DNA of 64,000 nt, taken from the NCBI GenBank assembly GCA_021155045.1, contig JAJNQB010000014.1:186001-250000 (forward strand), read 5' to 3'. Positions 17,388 through 25,619 of the stretch are shown here, piece after piece. This DNA comes from Arcticibacter sp. (lineage in GTDB: Bacteria > Bacteroidota > Bacteroidia > 2-12-FULL-35-15). The stretch's first letter is position 1. Each line of letters starts with the position of its first letter. Made by a program: the position numbers and the translations under genes. Under the pieces are notes generated by a model, which saw only the letters and a program-made list of their open reading frames with translations, ran no database searches and was not told where the DNA came from.

Positions 17388-18566
17388 ATGGCAACCGACA
17401 GATTTGAAGCTCACGATTATTATTTAATGGATGAGTTACTTACAGATGAACATAAATTAATTCGTGAAACAGCTAGAGCTTGGGTTAAAAAAGAAGTTTC
17501 TCCTATAGTAGAAGAAGCTTGTCAAACCACTAAATTCCCGAAACAATGGATTAAAGGTTTAGCAGAAATAGGAGCTTTTGGACCATACATTCCTGCTGAA
17601 TATGGCGGACCAGGGTTGGACCAAATTTCTTATGGTATTATCATGCAAGAATTAGAAAGAGGCGATAGCGGATTACGTTCTACTGCTTCTGTTCAAAGTT
17701 CGTTGGTGATGTACCCAATTTATTCTTATGGTACTGAAGAACAAAAGAAAAAATATTTACCAAAACTTGCTTCGGGTGAAATGATGGGCTGCTTTGGATT
17801 AACAGAGCCAGACCATGGTTCTAATCCATCTGGAATGATTACTAATATTAAAGATAGAGGCGACCATTATTTATTAAATGGAGCTAAAATGTGGATTTCG
17901 AATGCACCATTTGCGGATATTGCAGTTGTATGGGCAAAAGATGAAGCAGGCGATATTAGAGGGCTTGTAGTAGAAAGAGGAATGGAAGGATTCACAACTC
18001 CAGAAACACATGGCAAATGGAGTTTACGTGCAAGTGCTACTGGCGAACTTGTTTTTGCAAATGTAAAAGTTCCTAAAGAAAATTTATTCCCAACTATTAA
18101 AGGGTTGAAAGGACCATTGGGCTGTTTAAACAGTGCACGTTATGGCATTGCTTGGGGTGCAATTGGAGCAGCAATGGATTGTTATGATTCTGCTTTGCGT
18201 TATTCAAAAGAACGTATCCAGTTTGGTAAACCAATTGGAGGATTTCAATTAACACAAAAAAAGTTAGCTGAAATGATTACTGAAATTACAAAAGCACAAA
18301 TGCTAACATGGAGGTTAGGGGTATTAAAAAATGAAAATCGTGCTACACCAGCTCAAATATCAATGGCAAAACGTAATAATGTAAATATGGCTTTGCAAAT
18401 TGCACGTGAGGCGCGTCAAATACACGGAGGGATGGGAATTACAGGAGAATATCCAATCATGCGTCACATGATGAATTTAGAATCGGTAGTTACTTATGAA
18501 GGAACACACGACATTCATTTGCTAATTACAGGAATGGATGTTACTGGATTTAATGCTTTTCAATAG
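17388..18566 (+). CDS. Glutaryl-CoA-dehydrogenase-like acyl-CoA dehydrogenase
   Basis: A 392-residue FAD-dependent acyl-CoA dehydrogenase. Motifs are AEYGGPGLDQISYGIIMQELERGDSG, FGLTEPDHGSNP, KMWISNAPFADIAVVWAKDE, SARYGIAWGAIGAA, RIQFGKPIGGFQLTQ and YEGTHDIHLLITG with the catalytic Glu. SARYGIAWG and YEGTHDIH point to the GCDH group, which converts glutaryl-CoA to crotonyl-CoA in Lys and Trp degradation. The ACMSD-like gene at 49876 also belongs to Trp catabolism. Substrate specificity is inferred. The gene stands alone between its own promoter box and terminator. Confidence 0.88.
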   Translation: MATDRFEAHDYYLMDELLTDEHKLIRETARAWVKKEVSPIVEEACQTTKFPKQWIKGLAEIGAFGPYIPAEYGGPGLDQISYGIIMQELERGDSGLRSTASVQSSLVMYPIYSYGTEEQKKKYLPKLASGEMMGCFGLTEPDHGSNPSGMITNIKDRGDHYLLNGAKMWISNAPFADIAVVWAKDEAGDIRGLVVERGMEGFTTPETHGKWSLRASATGELVFANVKVPKENLFPTIKGLKGPLGCLNSARYGIAWGAIGAAMDCYDSALRYSKERIQFGKPIGGFQLTQKKLAEMITEITKAQMLTWRLGVLKNENRATPAQISMAKRNNVNMALQIAREARQIHGGMGITGEYPIMRHMMNLESVVTYEGTHDIHLLITGMDVTGFNAFQ

Positions 18567-18586
18567 GTAAATAAAATACTAATTGC

Positions 18587-18617
18587 AAAAAAGCGAAACA
18601 AATTGTTTCGCTTTTTT
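18587..18617 (+). terminator. Intrinsic terminator after the acyl-CoA dehydrogenase
   Basis: Perfect 13-bp complementarity of AAAAAAGCGAAAC (18587-18599) and GTTTCGCTTTTTT (18605-18617). The loop and descending arm also hold the TTG of the next gene's promoter. Confidence 0.9.
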
Positions 18618-18630
18618 ATTTTTATCTTTA
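18603..18630 (+). promoter_or_regulatory. Promoter of the SDR gene, overlapping the preceding terminator
   Basis: TTG at 18603-18605, a 17-base spacer, and TATCTTTA at 18623-18630 (one mismatch to TAnnTTTG). Only four bases separate the box from the ATG at 18635, so the transcript is predicted to be leaderless or nearly so. Confidence 0.6.
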
Positions 18631-18634
18631 CCCC

Positions 18635-19423
18635 ATGAATTTAGATTTAACAGGAAAAACTGCAATGATATGCGGTAGCACACAAGGTATTGGAAAAGCA
18701 TCTGCAATTGAATTAGCATTGCTAGGTGCAAATTGTGTTTTGGTGGCTCGTAATGAGGAGTCATTAAAAAATACAATTAAAGATTTAGACATTTCAAAAG
18801 GGCAAAAACATCAATACTTAGCTGTTGATTTTCAAACACCAAAAATATTGAAAGACAAAGTAGATAGCTTTGTAGCAACGTATGGAAGCGTTCATATACT
18901 GGTAAACAATACTGGTGGACCGCCAAGTGGCTTGATTCAAAATGCAAAAGTAGATGAGTTCATTCAGGCATTTAACAATCATTTAGTGTGCAACCATATA
19001 TTAGTTCAAGCACTTTTAGAAGGAATGAAAAAAGAGCAATATGGACGCATTATTAATATCATTAGTACTTCTGTAAAAATGCCTTTGAAAAACTTAGGAG
19101 TGTCTAATACTATTCGTGCAGCAGTGGCAAATTGGAGTAAAACACTTTCAAATGAAGTTGCTTCTTTTGGTATAACAGTAAACAATGTATTGCCTGGCGC
19201 AACATTAACAGGAAGACTACAAACAATTATTGAGAACAAATCTAAAAATACTGGTGAGTCATTAAACGAAATTAAAAACGAAATGGAAAGCGAAATCCCA
19301 TTAGGAAGATTTGCCGAAGCTTCTGAAGTAGCAAATGCAATTGCATTTTTGGCTTCGCCAGCAGCTTCTTATATCACAGGTATTAATGTTCCTGTGGATG
19401 GTGGAAGGACAGGGTGTTTGTAA
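18635..19423 (+). CDS. SDR-family oxidoreductase lacking the YxxxK motif
   Basis: A 262-residue Rossmann-fold short-chain dehydrogenase/reductase. The N-terminal TGKTAMICGSTQGIGKASA shows a nucleotide-binding pattern with CGSTQGIG. NNTGGPPSG replaces the usual NNAG region, and IINIISTS holds the catalytic-Ser position. Where classical SDRs have Tyr-x-x-x-Lys, this protein reads SNTIR, so both residues are changed. A known beta-ketoacyl-reductase-like SDR subgroup also departs from the classical tetrad. The substrate is unknown, and the protein may not be a classical dehydrogenase. Confidence 0.85.
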   Translation: MNLDLTGKTAMICGSTQGIGKASAIELALLGANCVLVARNEESLKNTIKDLDISKGQKHQYLAVDFQTPKILKDKVDSFVATYGSVHILVNNTGGPPSGLIQNAKVDEFIQAFNNHLVCNHILVQALLEGMKKEQYGRIINIISTSVKMPLKNLGVSNTIRAAVANWSKTLSNEVASFGITVNNVLPGATLTGRLQTIIENKSKNTGESLNEIKNEMESEIPLGRFAEASEVANAIAFLASPAASYITGINVPVDGGRTGCL

Positions 19424-19463
19424 TTTCCCCCCTTCATCCCATCTCCAAAAGAGAGGGGGAAAT
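19423..19463. repeat. G/C-run inverted repeat after the SDR gene
   Basis: ATTTCCCCCC at the stop codon is mirrored by GGGGGAAAT near 19455-19463 around a loop of about 20 bases. Such C-run/G-run palindromes are unlike the surrounding AT-rich DNA; a smaller one lies at 45041-45060. It is probably a dispersed repeat remnant. Confidence 0.5.
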
Positions 19464-19492
19464 ACTGAAATAAAAATTCTCTGAAATAAAAT

Positions 19493-19524
19493 AAAAATCT
19501 TCCAAATTTTGGAAGATTTTTTTT
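19493..19524. terminator. Bidirectional terminator between the SDR gene and rnhA
   Basis: AAAAATCTTCC (19493-19503) mirrors GGAAGATTTTT, with A- and T-runs on both sides, between converging genes. The rnhA stop codon at 19523-19525 touches its T-run. Confidence 0.85.
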
Positions 19525-19999
19525 ATAAAAGTTTAGAATCTGCTTTATTTTTTTCCTCTTCGTACCCGTAATCAATTTTTAAATCGGTTCCCATTGCGGC
19601 TGCAACAGCAAGTTCATCACAGCGGTTGTTTTCTTTGTTGGAAGCATGTCCTTTTACCCAAACAAACTTTATAATGTGTTTGCGATAGATGCGTAAAAAA
19701 CGTTTCCAAAGGTCTTCGTTTTTTTTGTCTTTAAAATATTTTTTTTCCCAAGTAAACACCCATTTTTGTTCCACTGCATCTACTACATATTTTGAATCGG
19801 AATAAACAGTTGCAACAGTTCCTTCTTTTTTTAATGTTTCTAATGCTACAATAACACTTAGTAATTCCATTCGGTTGTTAGTAGTTAATCTAAATCCTTC
19901 TGACAATTCTTTGCGTAAATCGCCATACAACATTACAACACCATATCCTCCTGGACCGGGGTTTCCTCTTGATGCGCCATCTGTATAAATTTTTATCAT
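19523..19999 (-). CDS. rnhA: Ribonuclease HI
   Basis: A 158-residue enzyme that cuts the RNA strand of RNA-DNA hybrids. The four catalytic acidic residues lie in IYTDGASRGNPGPGGYG, NNRMELLSVIVALE, VYSDSKYVVDA and NNRCDELAVAAA, and VKGHASNKENNRCD provides the handle/His region. Length is standard. The Lys-rich tail ends inside the shared terminator. Confidence 0.96.
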   Translation of the reverse strand: MIKIYTDGASRGNPGPGGYGVVMLYGDLRKELSEGFRLTTNNRMELLSVIVALETLKKEGTVATVYSDSKYVVDAVEQKWVFTWEKKYFKDKKNEDLWKRFLRIYRKHIIKFVWVKGHASNKENNRCDELAVAAAMGTDLKIDYGYEEEKNKADSKLL

Positions 20000-20061
20000 A
20001 TTTTATATTCAATAAACAATAAAATGTCTTCTGTCTTTTGTCTGTTTTCTTTTATCTTATC

Positions 20062-20628
20062 CTACAACCCAGCGTGTGTTCTAAATAATTTTACAGCAAT
20101 TGCTAAAAGAATTACACCAAATACTTTTCGCAAAATATTTATTCCTCCAACACCTAATATTTTCTCCAAACGATAAGTATTACGCAAAACAACGTAAACA
20201 AAAACTAAATTAATTAAAATAGAAACAATAATATTTTCCATGTGGTATTCTGCACGTAATGAAAGTAAAGTTGTTAAAGTCCCCGTCCCTGCAATTAAAG
20301 GAAAGGCAATAGGAACAACCGATGCTGTTGCTGCCGTTTCTTCTTTGTAAAATTTAACTCCCAATATCATTTCCAATGCTAAAAAGAAAATGATGAATGA
20401 ACCAGCTATAGCAAACGAGCTAACATCAATTCCAATCAAACTTAAAATTTGTTGCCCAACAAACATAAACGCGATCATAATTATACCTGAAACTAGCGTT
20501 GCTTTTTCGGACTGAATTTTACCCACTTTACTTTGTAAATCAAGCAATACAGGCAATGAGCCTACCACATCAATTACAGCAAACAAAATCATTGTTATTG
20601 TTGCTATTTCTTTAAAATTAAATTCCAT
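20062..20628 (-). CDS. MarC family integral membrane protein
   Basis: A 188-residue hydrophobic protein with about six membrane segments. The N-terminal FAVIDVVGSLPVLLDL and central PIAFPLIAGTGTLTTLLSL are the hallmark MarC (UPF0056) motifs. The family has no firmly established transport activity; the old link to multiple antibiotic resistance has been questioned. The gene stands alone between rnhA and a repeat pair. Confidence 0.9.
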   Translation of the reverse strand: MEFNFKEIATITMILFAVIDVVGSLPVLLDLQSKVGKIQSEKATLVSGIIMIAFMFVGQQILSLIGIDVSSFAIAGSFIIFFLALEMILGVKFYKEETAATASVVPIAFPLIAGTGTLTTLLSLRAEYHMENIIVSILINLVFVYVVLRNTYRLEKILGVGGINILRKVFGVILLAIAVKLFRTHAGL

Positions 20629-20669
20629 TTTATTTTAATTTATTATGAATTTACTAATGCTTTATTTTA

Positions 20670-20759
20670 AAAATAAGATTTCTCTCTACACTTCGTTCCG
20701 TTCGAAATGACACGTTCTATTTATCATTTCGAACCGCCAACTGGCCGGAGAAAATCTCA
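20670..20759. repeat. Inverted dispersed-repeat pair overlapping the purN stop codon
   Basis: AAGATTTCTC...TTCGAAATGAC at about 20671-20711 is mirrored by TCATTTCGAAC...GGAGAAAATCTCAT at 20723-20760, separated by a short AT stretch. This is the pattern of a dispersed palindromic repeat. Its right end includes the stop codon of purN (TCA at 20757-20759 on the plus strand), so the repeat fixes the purN C-terminus. Confidence 0.65.
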
Positions 20760-21329
20760 TTTTTGTAGTATCGTCTCAATTGCTACTGGAAAAAATTCAT
20801 ATTCTAACTGATGAATTTTTTGGGCTAACGATTCTGCTGTTTCGTTTTCAGTAACATTACATATATGTTGCGAAATAATTTTTCCTTTATCGTATTCTTC
20901 GTTCACAAAATGAATTGTTATTCCACTTTCTTTTTCTTTTGTTTCTATTACAGCCTTGTGTACATTCATTCCATACATTCCTTTCCCACCAAATTTAGGT
21001 AATAAAGCAGGGTGAATATTTATTATTTTATTTGGAAAAGCTTTTATCAAACTTTGGGGTATCATCCACAAAAAACCGGCTAGTACTATTAATTCAATAT
21101 TCGATTTTTGTAGCACTTCAATAATTGTATTATTATTATATAAATTTTCTTTTGTTAAAAGTGCAGTTTTTATATCATTTGCTTTTGCTCTATTTAAAGC
21201 ATTTGCATCTTTATTGTTAGAAAGAACCAATGCAATGTTTACAGATGATGAATTTTTGAAGTAATCGATTATTCGTTGCACATTTGTTCCTTCACCCGAA
21301 GCAAAAATGGCAATGTTCTTTTGAATCAT
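20757..21329 (-). CDS. purN: Phosphoribosylglycinamide formyltransferase
   Basis: A 190-residue enzyme that transfers formyl from 10-formyl-tetrahydrofolate to GAR in purine synthesis. It begins with NIAIFASGEGTNVQRIIDYF, and the active site is seen as INIHPALLPKFGGKGMYGMNVHKAV (catalytic Asn and His) followed by GITIHFVNEEYDKGKII with the catalytic Asp. Length is standard. A promoter box four bases before the ATG predicts a leaderless transcript. Confidence 0.96.
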   Translation of the reverse strand: MIQKNIAIFASGEGTNVQRIIDYFKNSSSVNIALVLSNNKDANALNRAKANDIKTALLTKENLYNNNTIIEVLQKSNIELIVLAGFLWMIPQSLIKAFPNKIINIHPALLPKFGGKGMYGMNVHKAVIETKEKESGITIHFVNEEYDKGKIISQHICNVTENETAESLAQKIHQLEYEFFPVAIETILQK

Positions 21330-21333
21330 TCTG

Positions 21334-21341
21334 CAAAAGTA
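21334..21341 (-). promoter_or_regulatory. Putative -7 box of purN, four bases before the ATG
   Basis: On the minus strand TACTTTTG-CAGA-ATG. It is an exact TAnnTTTG match at a spacing that leaves no room for a 5' UTR. No TTG was found at the expected distance. Confidence 0.5.
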
Positions 21342-21372
21342 GTATTTTTACAAAAAAGCTTATTAAAACATT

Positions 21373-22041
21373 ATGCAAAACTCGTATCCATATATTGATT
21401 ACTCCAAAGAAACTTATTCAGAAGAAGAAATGCTTAATAGAAGCAAAACGTTCTATGAATGGATGGACAAAAGAAGAACAGTGCGTGAGTTTTCAGAAAA
21501 ATCAATCCCTAAAAGTGTAATTGAAAATATTTTATTGTCAGCATCCACAGCGCCATCGGGAGCACACAAACAACCGTGGACGTTTTGCGTTGTTTTCAAC
21601 CCTGAAATAAAAAAACAGATAAGAATTGAAGCCGAAAAAGAAGAATTTGAAAGCTATAACGGAAGAATGACAGCCGAATGGTTAGAAGATTTAGCTCCTT
21701 TGGGAACCGATTGGCATAAACCATTTTTAGAAAAAGCTCCGGCTTTAATTGTTGTTTTTAAAAGAGTATATGAGTTTTCTGAAAAAGGGAAAAAAAATAA
21801 TTATTATGTTACCGAATCTGTGGGGCTTGCTGCTGGTTTTTTATTGGCTGCAATACATGATGCTGGGCTTGTAGCTTTAACACACACGCCTAGTCCAATG
21901 AATTTTTTGTCAAAAATATTAGAAAGACCAGAAAATGAAAGACCTTTTTTATTGATACCCATTGGATATCCCTTAAAAAAAACACAAGTGCCTGATTTAC
22001 AAAGAAAAAGCATAAAAGAAATAGCACAATTTTATGAATAA
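21373..22041 (+). CDS. Nitroreductase-family flavoprotein (iodotyrosine-deiodinase-like)
   Basis: A 222-residue FMN-dependent family member. WMDKRRTVREFSEKSIP gives the phosphate-binding Arg residues, followed by ASTAPSGAHKQPWTF, the APALIVVFK strand and ESVGLAAGFLLAAIHDAGLVALTHTPSPMNF. The last block and the N-terminal YPYIDYSKETYSEEEML region resemble iodotyrosine-deiodinase-like members more than NfsA/NfsB. The physiological substrate is unknown. It is divergent from purN with 43 bases between their starts. Confidence 0.85.
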   Translation: MQNSYPYIDYSKETYSEEEMLNRSKTFYEWMDKRRTVREFSEKSIPKSVIENILLSASTAPSGAHKQPWTFCVVFNPEIKKQIRIEAEKEEFESYNGRMTAEWLEDLAPLGTDWHKPFLEKAPALIVVFKRVYEFSEKGKKNNYYVTESVGLAAGFLLAAIHDAGLVALTHTPSPMNFLSKILERPENERPFLLIPIGYPLKKTQVPDLQRKSIKEIAQFYE

Positions 22042-22054
22042 TTATGATATTTTT

Positions 22055-22083
22055 TTGTAATTATGCATATAACTATATCTTTG
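22055..22083 (+). promoter_or_regulatory. Bacteroidetes-type promoter of acpP-fabF-rnc
   Basis: TTG at 22055-22057, an 18-base spacer, and TATCTTTG at 22076-22083, a complete consensus match. A 5' UTR of roughly 27 bases leads to the acpP ATG. Confidence 0.75.
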
Positions 22084-22113
22084 CACCCGAATTAACCTAT
22101 AAAACATTTAAAA

Positions 22114-22350
22114 ATGTCAGACATTGCAACAAAAGTAAAAGCGATTATCGTTGATAAACTAGGAGTAGATGAAAAAGAAGTAACTCCTACAGCAAGCTTT
22201 ACAAATGATTTAGGAGCCGACTCTTTAGACACGGTAGAATTAATCATGGAATTTGAAAAAGAATTTAATATTGCTATTCCTGATGACCAAGCTGAAAAAA
22301 TTGGTACTGTAGGTGAAGCAATTGCTTACATTGAGGCAAACGCAAAATAA
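22114..22350 (+). CDS. acpP: Acyl carrier protein
   Basis: A 78-residue acidic carrier of fatty acid synthesis. The phosphopantetheine attachment Ser is in DLGADSLDTVELIMEFEKEF. Strong promoter just upstream, and fabF follows 24 bases later, as in many bacteria. Confidence 0.97.
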   Translation: MSDIATKVKAIIVDKLGVDEKEVTPTASFTNDLGADSLDTVELIMEFEKEFNIAIPDDQAEKIGTVGEAIAYIEANAK

Positions 22351-22374
22351 CTTTTTACCAAAAAATTTATTTTA

Positions 22375-23631
22375 ATGAAGTCGAGACGAGTAGTAGTTAC
22401 TGGCTTAGGAGCTTTAACCCCACTTGGTAATACTGTTACCGATTATTGGAATGGACTTATCAACGGTGTTAGCGGAGCTGCTCCTATTACTCGTTTTGAT
22501 GCTTCAAAGTTCAAAACTCGTTTTGCGTGTGAAGTAAAAGGGTTTAATCCAGAAGATTTTCTCGACAAAAAAGAAGCTCGTAAACTCGACCCATTTTCAC
22601 AATATGGTTTAGTTACAGCAATGCAAGCAGTTAAAGATGCAGGCTTGGATAAAGAAGGTGCTTTTGATCCTGATAGAACCGGAGTAATTTGGGGTTCAGG
22701 TATTGGAGGTTTACTTACTTTTCAGGAAGCCTGTTTTGATTTTGCAAAAGGTGATGGAACACCTCGTTTCAATCCTTTCTTTATTCCTAAAATGATTGCC
22801 GACATTTGTTCAGGACATATTTCCATAATGTACGGAATGCGTGGACCGAACTTTACAACCGTTTCTGCTTGCGCTTCTTCCACCAATGCTATTATTGATG
22901 CCGTTACATATATTAAATTAGGTAAAGCAGACATAATTGTTACGGGAGGTTCTGAAGCTGCAGTTTGCGAGGCTGGTATTGGTGGTTTTAACGCAATGCA
23001 TGCTTTGTCAACACGAAACGATTCTCCAGAAACAGCTTCTCGTCCGTTTGATGTGGATAGAGACGGCTTTGTGCTTGGTGAAGGTGCTGGCTCTTTAATT
23101 TTAGAAGATTTAGATCACGCATTAAAACGTGGAGCAAAAATTTATGCTGAAGTTTTAGGTGGCGGAATGACTGCCGATGCAAACCATATTACTGCACCAC
23201 ATCCAGAAGGATTAGGAGCATTAAATGTAATGCGTTTGGCTTTGCAAGATGCTGGCTTAAAGCCTGAAGATATTGATTACGTGAATGTACACGGCACATC
23301 TACACCTTTAGGCGATGTTGCTGAAACAAAAGCAATACTTGGTGTGTTTGGGGAACATGCTTATAAATTAAATATAAGCTCTACTAAGTCTATGACAGGA
23401 CACTTGCTTGGAGCTGCTGGAGCAATAGAAGCAATTGCTTGCGTACTTGCAGTAAAAAATGATATTGTACCTCCTACAATTAATCACTTTACTGATGATC
23501 CAGCATTAGATAATAAACTTAATCTTACATTTAATACAGCTCAAAAACGTGAAATAAGGGCTGCATTGAGCAATACTTTTGGTTTTGGTGGACACAATGC
23601 CTCTGTTATTGTAAAAAAATATGTAGCATAA
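22375..23631 (+). CDS. fabF: 3-oxoacyl-[acyl-carrier-protein] synthase II
   Basis: A 418-residue condensing enzyme that extends acyl-ACP with malonyl-ACP. The catalytic triad is visible as SACASSTNAI (Cys), NVHGTSTPLGD (His) and KSMTGHLLGAAGAIEA (second His), with the C-terminal NTFGFGGHNAS. Length is standard. Lies in acpP-fabF-rnc, 13 bases before rnc. Confidence 0.97.
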   Translation: MKSRRVVVTGLGALTPLGNTVTDYWNGLINGVSGAAPITRFDASKFKTRFACEVKGFNPEDFLDKKEARKLDPFSQYGLVTAMQAVKDAGLDKEGAFDPDRTGVIWGSGIGGLLTFQEACFDFAKGDGTPRFNPFFIPKMIADICSGHISIMYGMRGPNFTTVSACASSTNAIIDAVTYIKLGKADIIVTGGSEAAVCEAGIGGFNAMHALSTRNDSPETASRPFDVDRDGFVLGEGAGSLILEDLDHALKRGAKIYAEVLGGGMTADANHITAPHPEGLGALNVMRLALQDAGLKPEDIDYVNVHGTSTPLGDVAETKAILGVFGEHAYKLNISSTKSMTGHLLGAAGAIEAIACVLAVKNDIVPPTINHFTDDPALDNKLNLTFNTAQKREIRAALSNTFGFGGHNASVIVKKYVA

Positions 23632-23644
23632 TAAATTATTCTAA

Positions 23645-24376
23645 TTGTCAGTTTTTAAAAAACCTATTCGATTATATTTTTCTCCCGATAAAAATTTTTA
23701 CGAATCACTTCGTAATATTCTAGGTTTTTATCCTTCAAATATAAATTTATATCAACAAGCTTTTAGGCACAGTTCTGTTTCTCAATCCTTAAAAACAGGA
23801 ATTAAAATTAGCAACGAAAGACTTGAATTTCTTGGCGACTCTATCATTGGAAGTGTTGTTGCCGAATATTTATTTAAAAAATTTCCATATAAAGATGAAG
23901 GGTTTTTGACAAAAATGAGGTCAAAAATTGTAAGTAGAAATCAACATAACCAAATAGCATTAAAACTTGGGTTAAATAAATTTATTGAAGCCCAAAACGA
24001 TAGATTTGGTGCTAAGCCAACATCCATAACGGGCGATGCTTTTGAAGCATTGGTAGGAGCAATTTATTTAGATAAAGGTTACAAAGCAGCACAAAACTTT
24101 TTGATAAAAAGAATTATTAATGTACATATTGATATTGATGATCTTGAAACAAAAGAAGTAGATTTTAAAAGCAAATTTATTGAATGGGCTCAAAAAGAAA
24201 AAAAAGAATTTCGTTTTGAAACAGTTGAAGATGGAGCAACCGCAACAAATAAACAATATGTGGTTCATTTGATTGTTGAAAGTCAAGTTTTTGGTACATC
24301 ACAACATATCTCTAAAAAACGAGCAGAACAATTGGCTGCTGAGCAAGCCTGTTCTTTGCTGAAAGAAAACCAATAA
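23645..24376 (+). CDS. rnc: Ribonuclease III, TTG start
   Basis: A 243-residue double-stranded-RNA endonuclease. The signature ERLEFLGDSIIGSVVAEYLF is near residue 59, with the second acidic cluster at GDAFEALVGAIYLDKGY. A C-terminal dsRNA-binding domain ends in KKRAEQLAAEQACSLL. The only plausible start is TTG at 23645: a TAA stop lies one codon upstream in frame, and the next ATG is beyond the catalytic motif. A TTG start may limit expression. Third gene of acpP-fabF-rnc. Confidence 0.93.
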   Translation: MSVFKKPIRLYFSPDKNFYESLRNILGFYPSNINLYQQAFRHSSVSQSLKTGIKISNERLEFLGDSIIGSVVAEYLFKKFPYKDEGFLTKMRSKIVSRNQHNQIALKLGLNKFIEAQNDRFGAKPTSITGDAFEALVGAIYLDKGYKAAQNFLIKRIINVHIDIDDLETKEVDFKSKFIEWAQKEKKEFRFETVEDGATATNKQYVVHLIVESQVFGTSQHISKKRAEQLAAEQACSLLKENQ

Positions 24377-24500
24377 TCACTCATTTATTAACATAATCCT
24401 TTGTTTATAGGCATTTCAAGTGTTTATAACCTATGTTCATGCTTGTTCAATCTTAAACCCATAATCTTTAATATTGTATGGATTATAATACCATTGAATC

Positions 24501-25508
24501 ATGAATAAGACGTTTAGCCATTTAATATTATTTTCAATTGCGATTAGCATTTTTTCTTGTGTACCTCAACGTAAGTTAGAAGAAGAACAAGCAAAAAGAG
24601 AAAATTGTGAAAAAGAATTAGCTGCAGTTAAAGCTGCAGGAATTGATTGTGAATCAAAATTAAACGAAGCCAATAAGCTAATTGCAGATAACCAAAAAGC
24701 AATAGTTGGCTTACAAAAAGATACTGCTGTTCTCGGAACAAGCTACAGAACACTTGTCTCAAAATACGACAAATTAAATTCTATCAACGAGCAATTATTA
24801 GAAAAGTATAACCGCTTGCTGGAAGGAAATTTAGCTGACACAAAAAAGTTATCAGGCGAATTACAATATACGCAAGAACAATTATTAAAAAAACAAGATG
24901 AGCTAAAAGCTTTAGCACTTGAATTAGATGCTAAGAAAAAAAGTTTAGACGAATTAAATGCTGAATTAAAAAAACGGGAAGCTCGTGTTGCTGAATTAGA
25001 AAAAATATTAAAAAGCAAAGACGATGCTGTAAACGATTTAAAGAAAAAACTTACTGATGCTTTGTTAGGCTTTGAAGGAAAAGGACTAACAATTACTCAA
25101 AAAAATGGGAAAGTATATGTTTCTATGGACGAAAGTTTATTGTTTGCTTCAGGTAGCACCACGGTGGAAGCCAAAGGGGTAGAAGCATTGAAAAAAGTGG
25201 CTAAAGTGTTAGAACAAAATGAAGATATTAATGTATTGATTGAAGGACATACAGATGATGTACCAATGGTTGGGAAAGGTGAAATAAAAGATAACTGGGA
25301 TTTAAGTGTAATGCGTGCTACTTCCATTGTAAAAATAATAACAAAAAATAGCACTATTGATTCGCGTAGATTAACTGCAGCAGGTAGAGGTGAATATTTT
25401 CCGATAGACCCAGCTAAAACAGTAGAAGCTCGCAAAAAGAACAGAAGAACAGAAATTATACTAACACCTAAGTTAGATGAGTTATTAAAAGTGCTTGAAT
25501 CAAATTAA
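24501..25508 (+). CDS. OmpA-family lipoprotein with coiled coil
   Basis: A 335-residue envelope protein. A lipoprotein signal (MNKTFSHLILFSIAISIFSC) puts Cys20 at the acylation site. Residues 25-185 form a long Lys/Glu/Leu-rich coiled coil. The C-terminal OmpA domain has the peptidoglycan-binding core VLIEGHTDDVPM and LSVMRATSIVKII, then RRLTAAGRGEYFPI and ARKKNRRTEIIL. It probably links a membrane to peptidoglycan. It is flanked by a terminator and appears monocistronic. Confidence 0.92.
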   Translation: MNKTFSHLILFSIAISIFSCVPQRKLEEEQAKRENCEKELAAVKAAGIDCESKLNEANKLIADNQKAIVGLQKDTAVLGTSYRTLVSKYDKLNSINEQLLEKYNRLLEGNLADTKKLSGELQYTQEQLLKKQDELKALALELDAKKKSLDELNAELKKREARVAELEKILKSKDDAVNDLKKKLTDALLGFEGKGLTITQKNGKVYVSMDESLLFASGSTTVEAKGVEALKKVAKVLEQNEDINVLIEGHTDDVPMVGKGEIKDNWDLSVMRATSIVKIITKNSTIDSRRLTAAGRGEYFPIDPAKTVEARKKNRRTEIILTPKLDELLKVLESN

Positions 25509-25527
25509 CAAACAAACAAGCCGAATG

Positions 25528-25564
25528 AAGAGCTGAAGCAATTAAAAAACTTCAGCTCTTTTTG
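25528..25564 (+). terminator. Intrinsic terminator after the OmpA lipoprotein gene
   Basis: AAGAGCTGAAG (25528-25538) pairs perfectly with CTTCAGCTCTT (25550-25560), followed by T residues. Confidence 0.9.
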
Positions 25565-25619
25565 TAACATTTTTGTTTTTTTACGCTATATAATAACATT
25601 ACTAAACTAGTTTCAAAGA

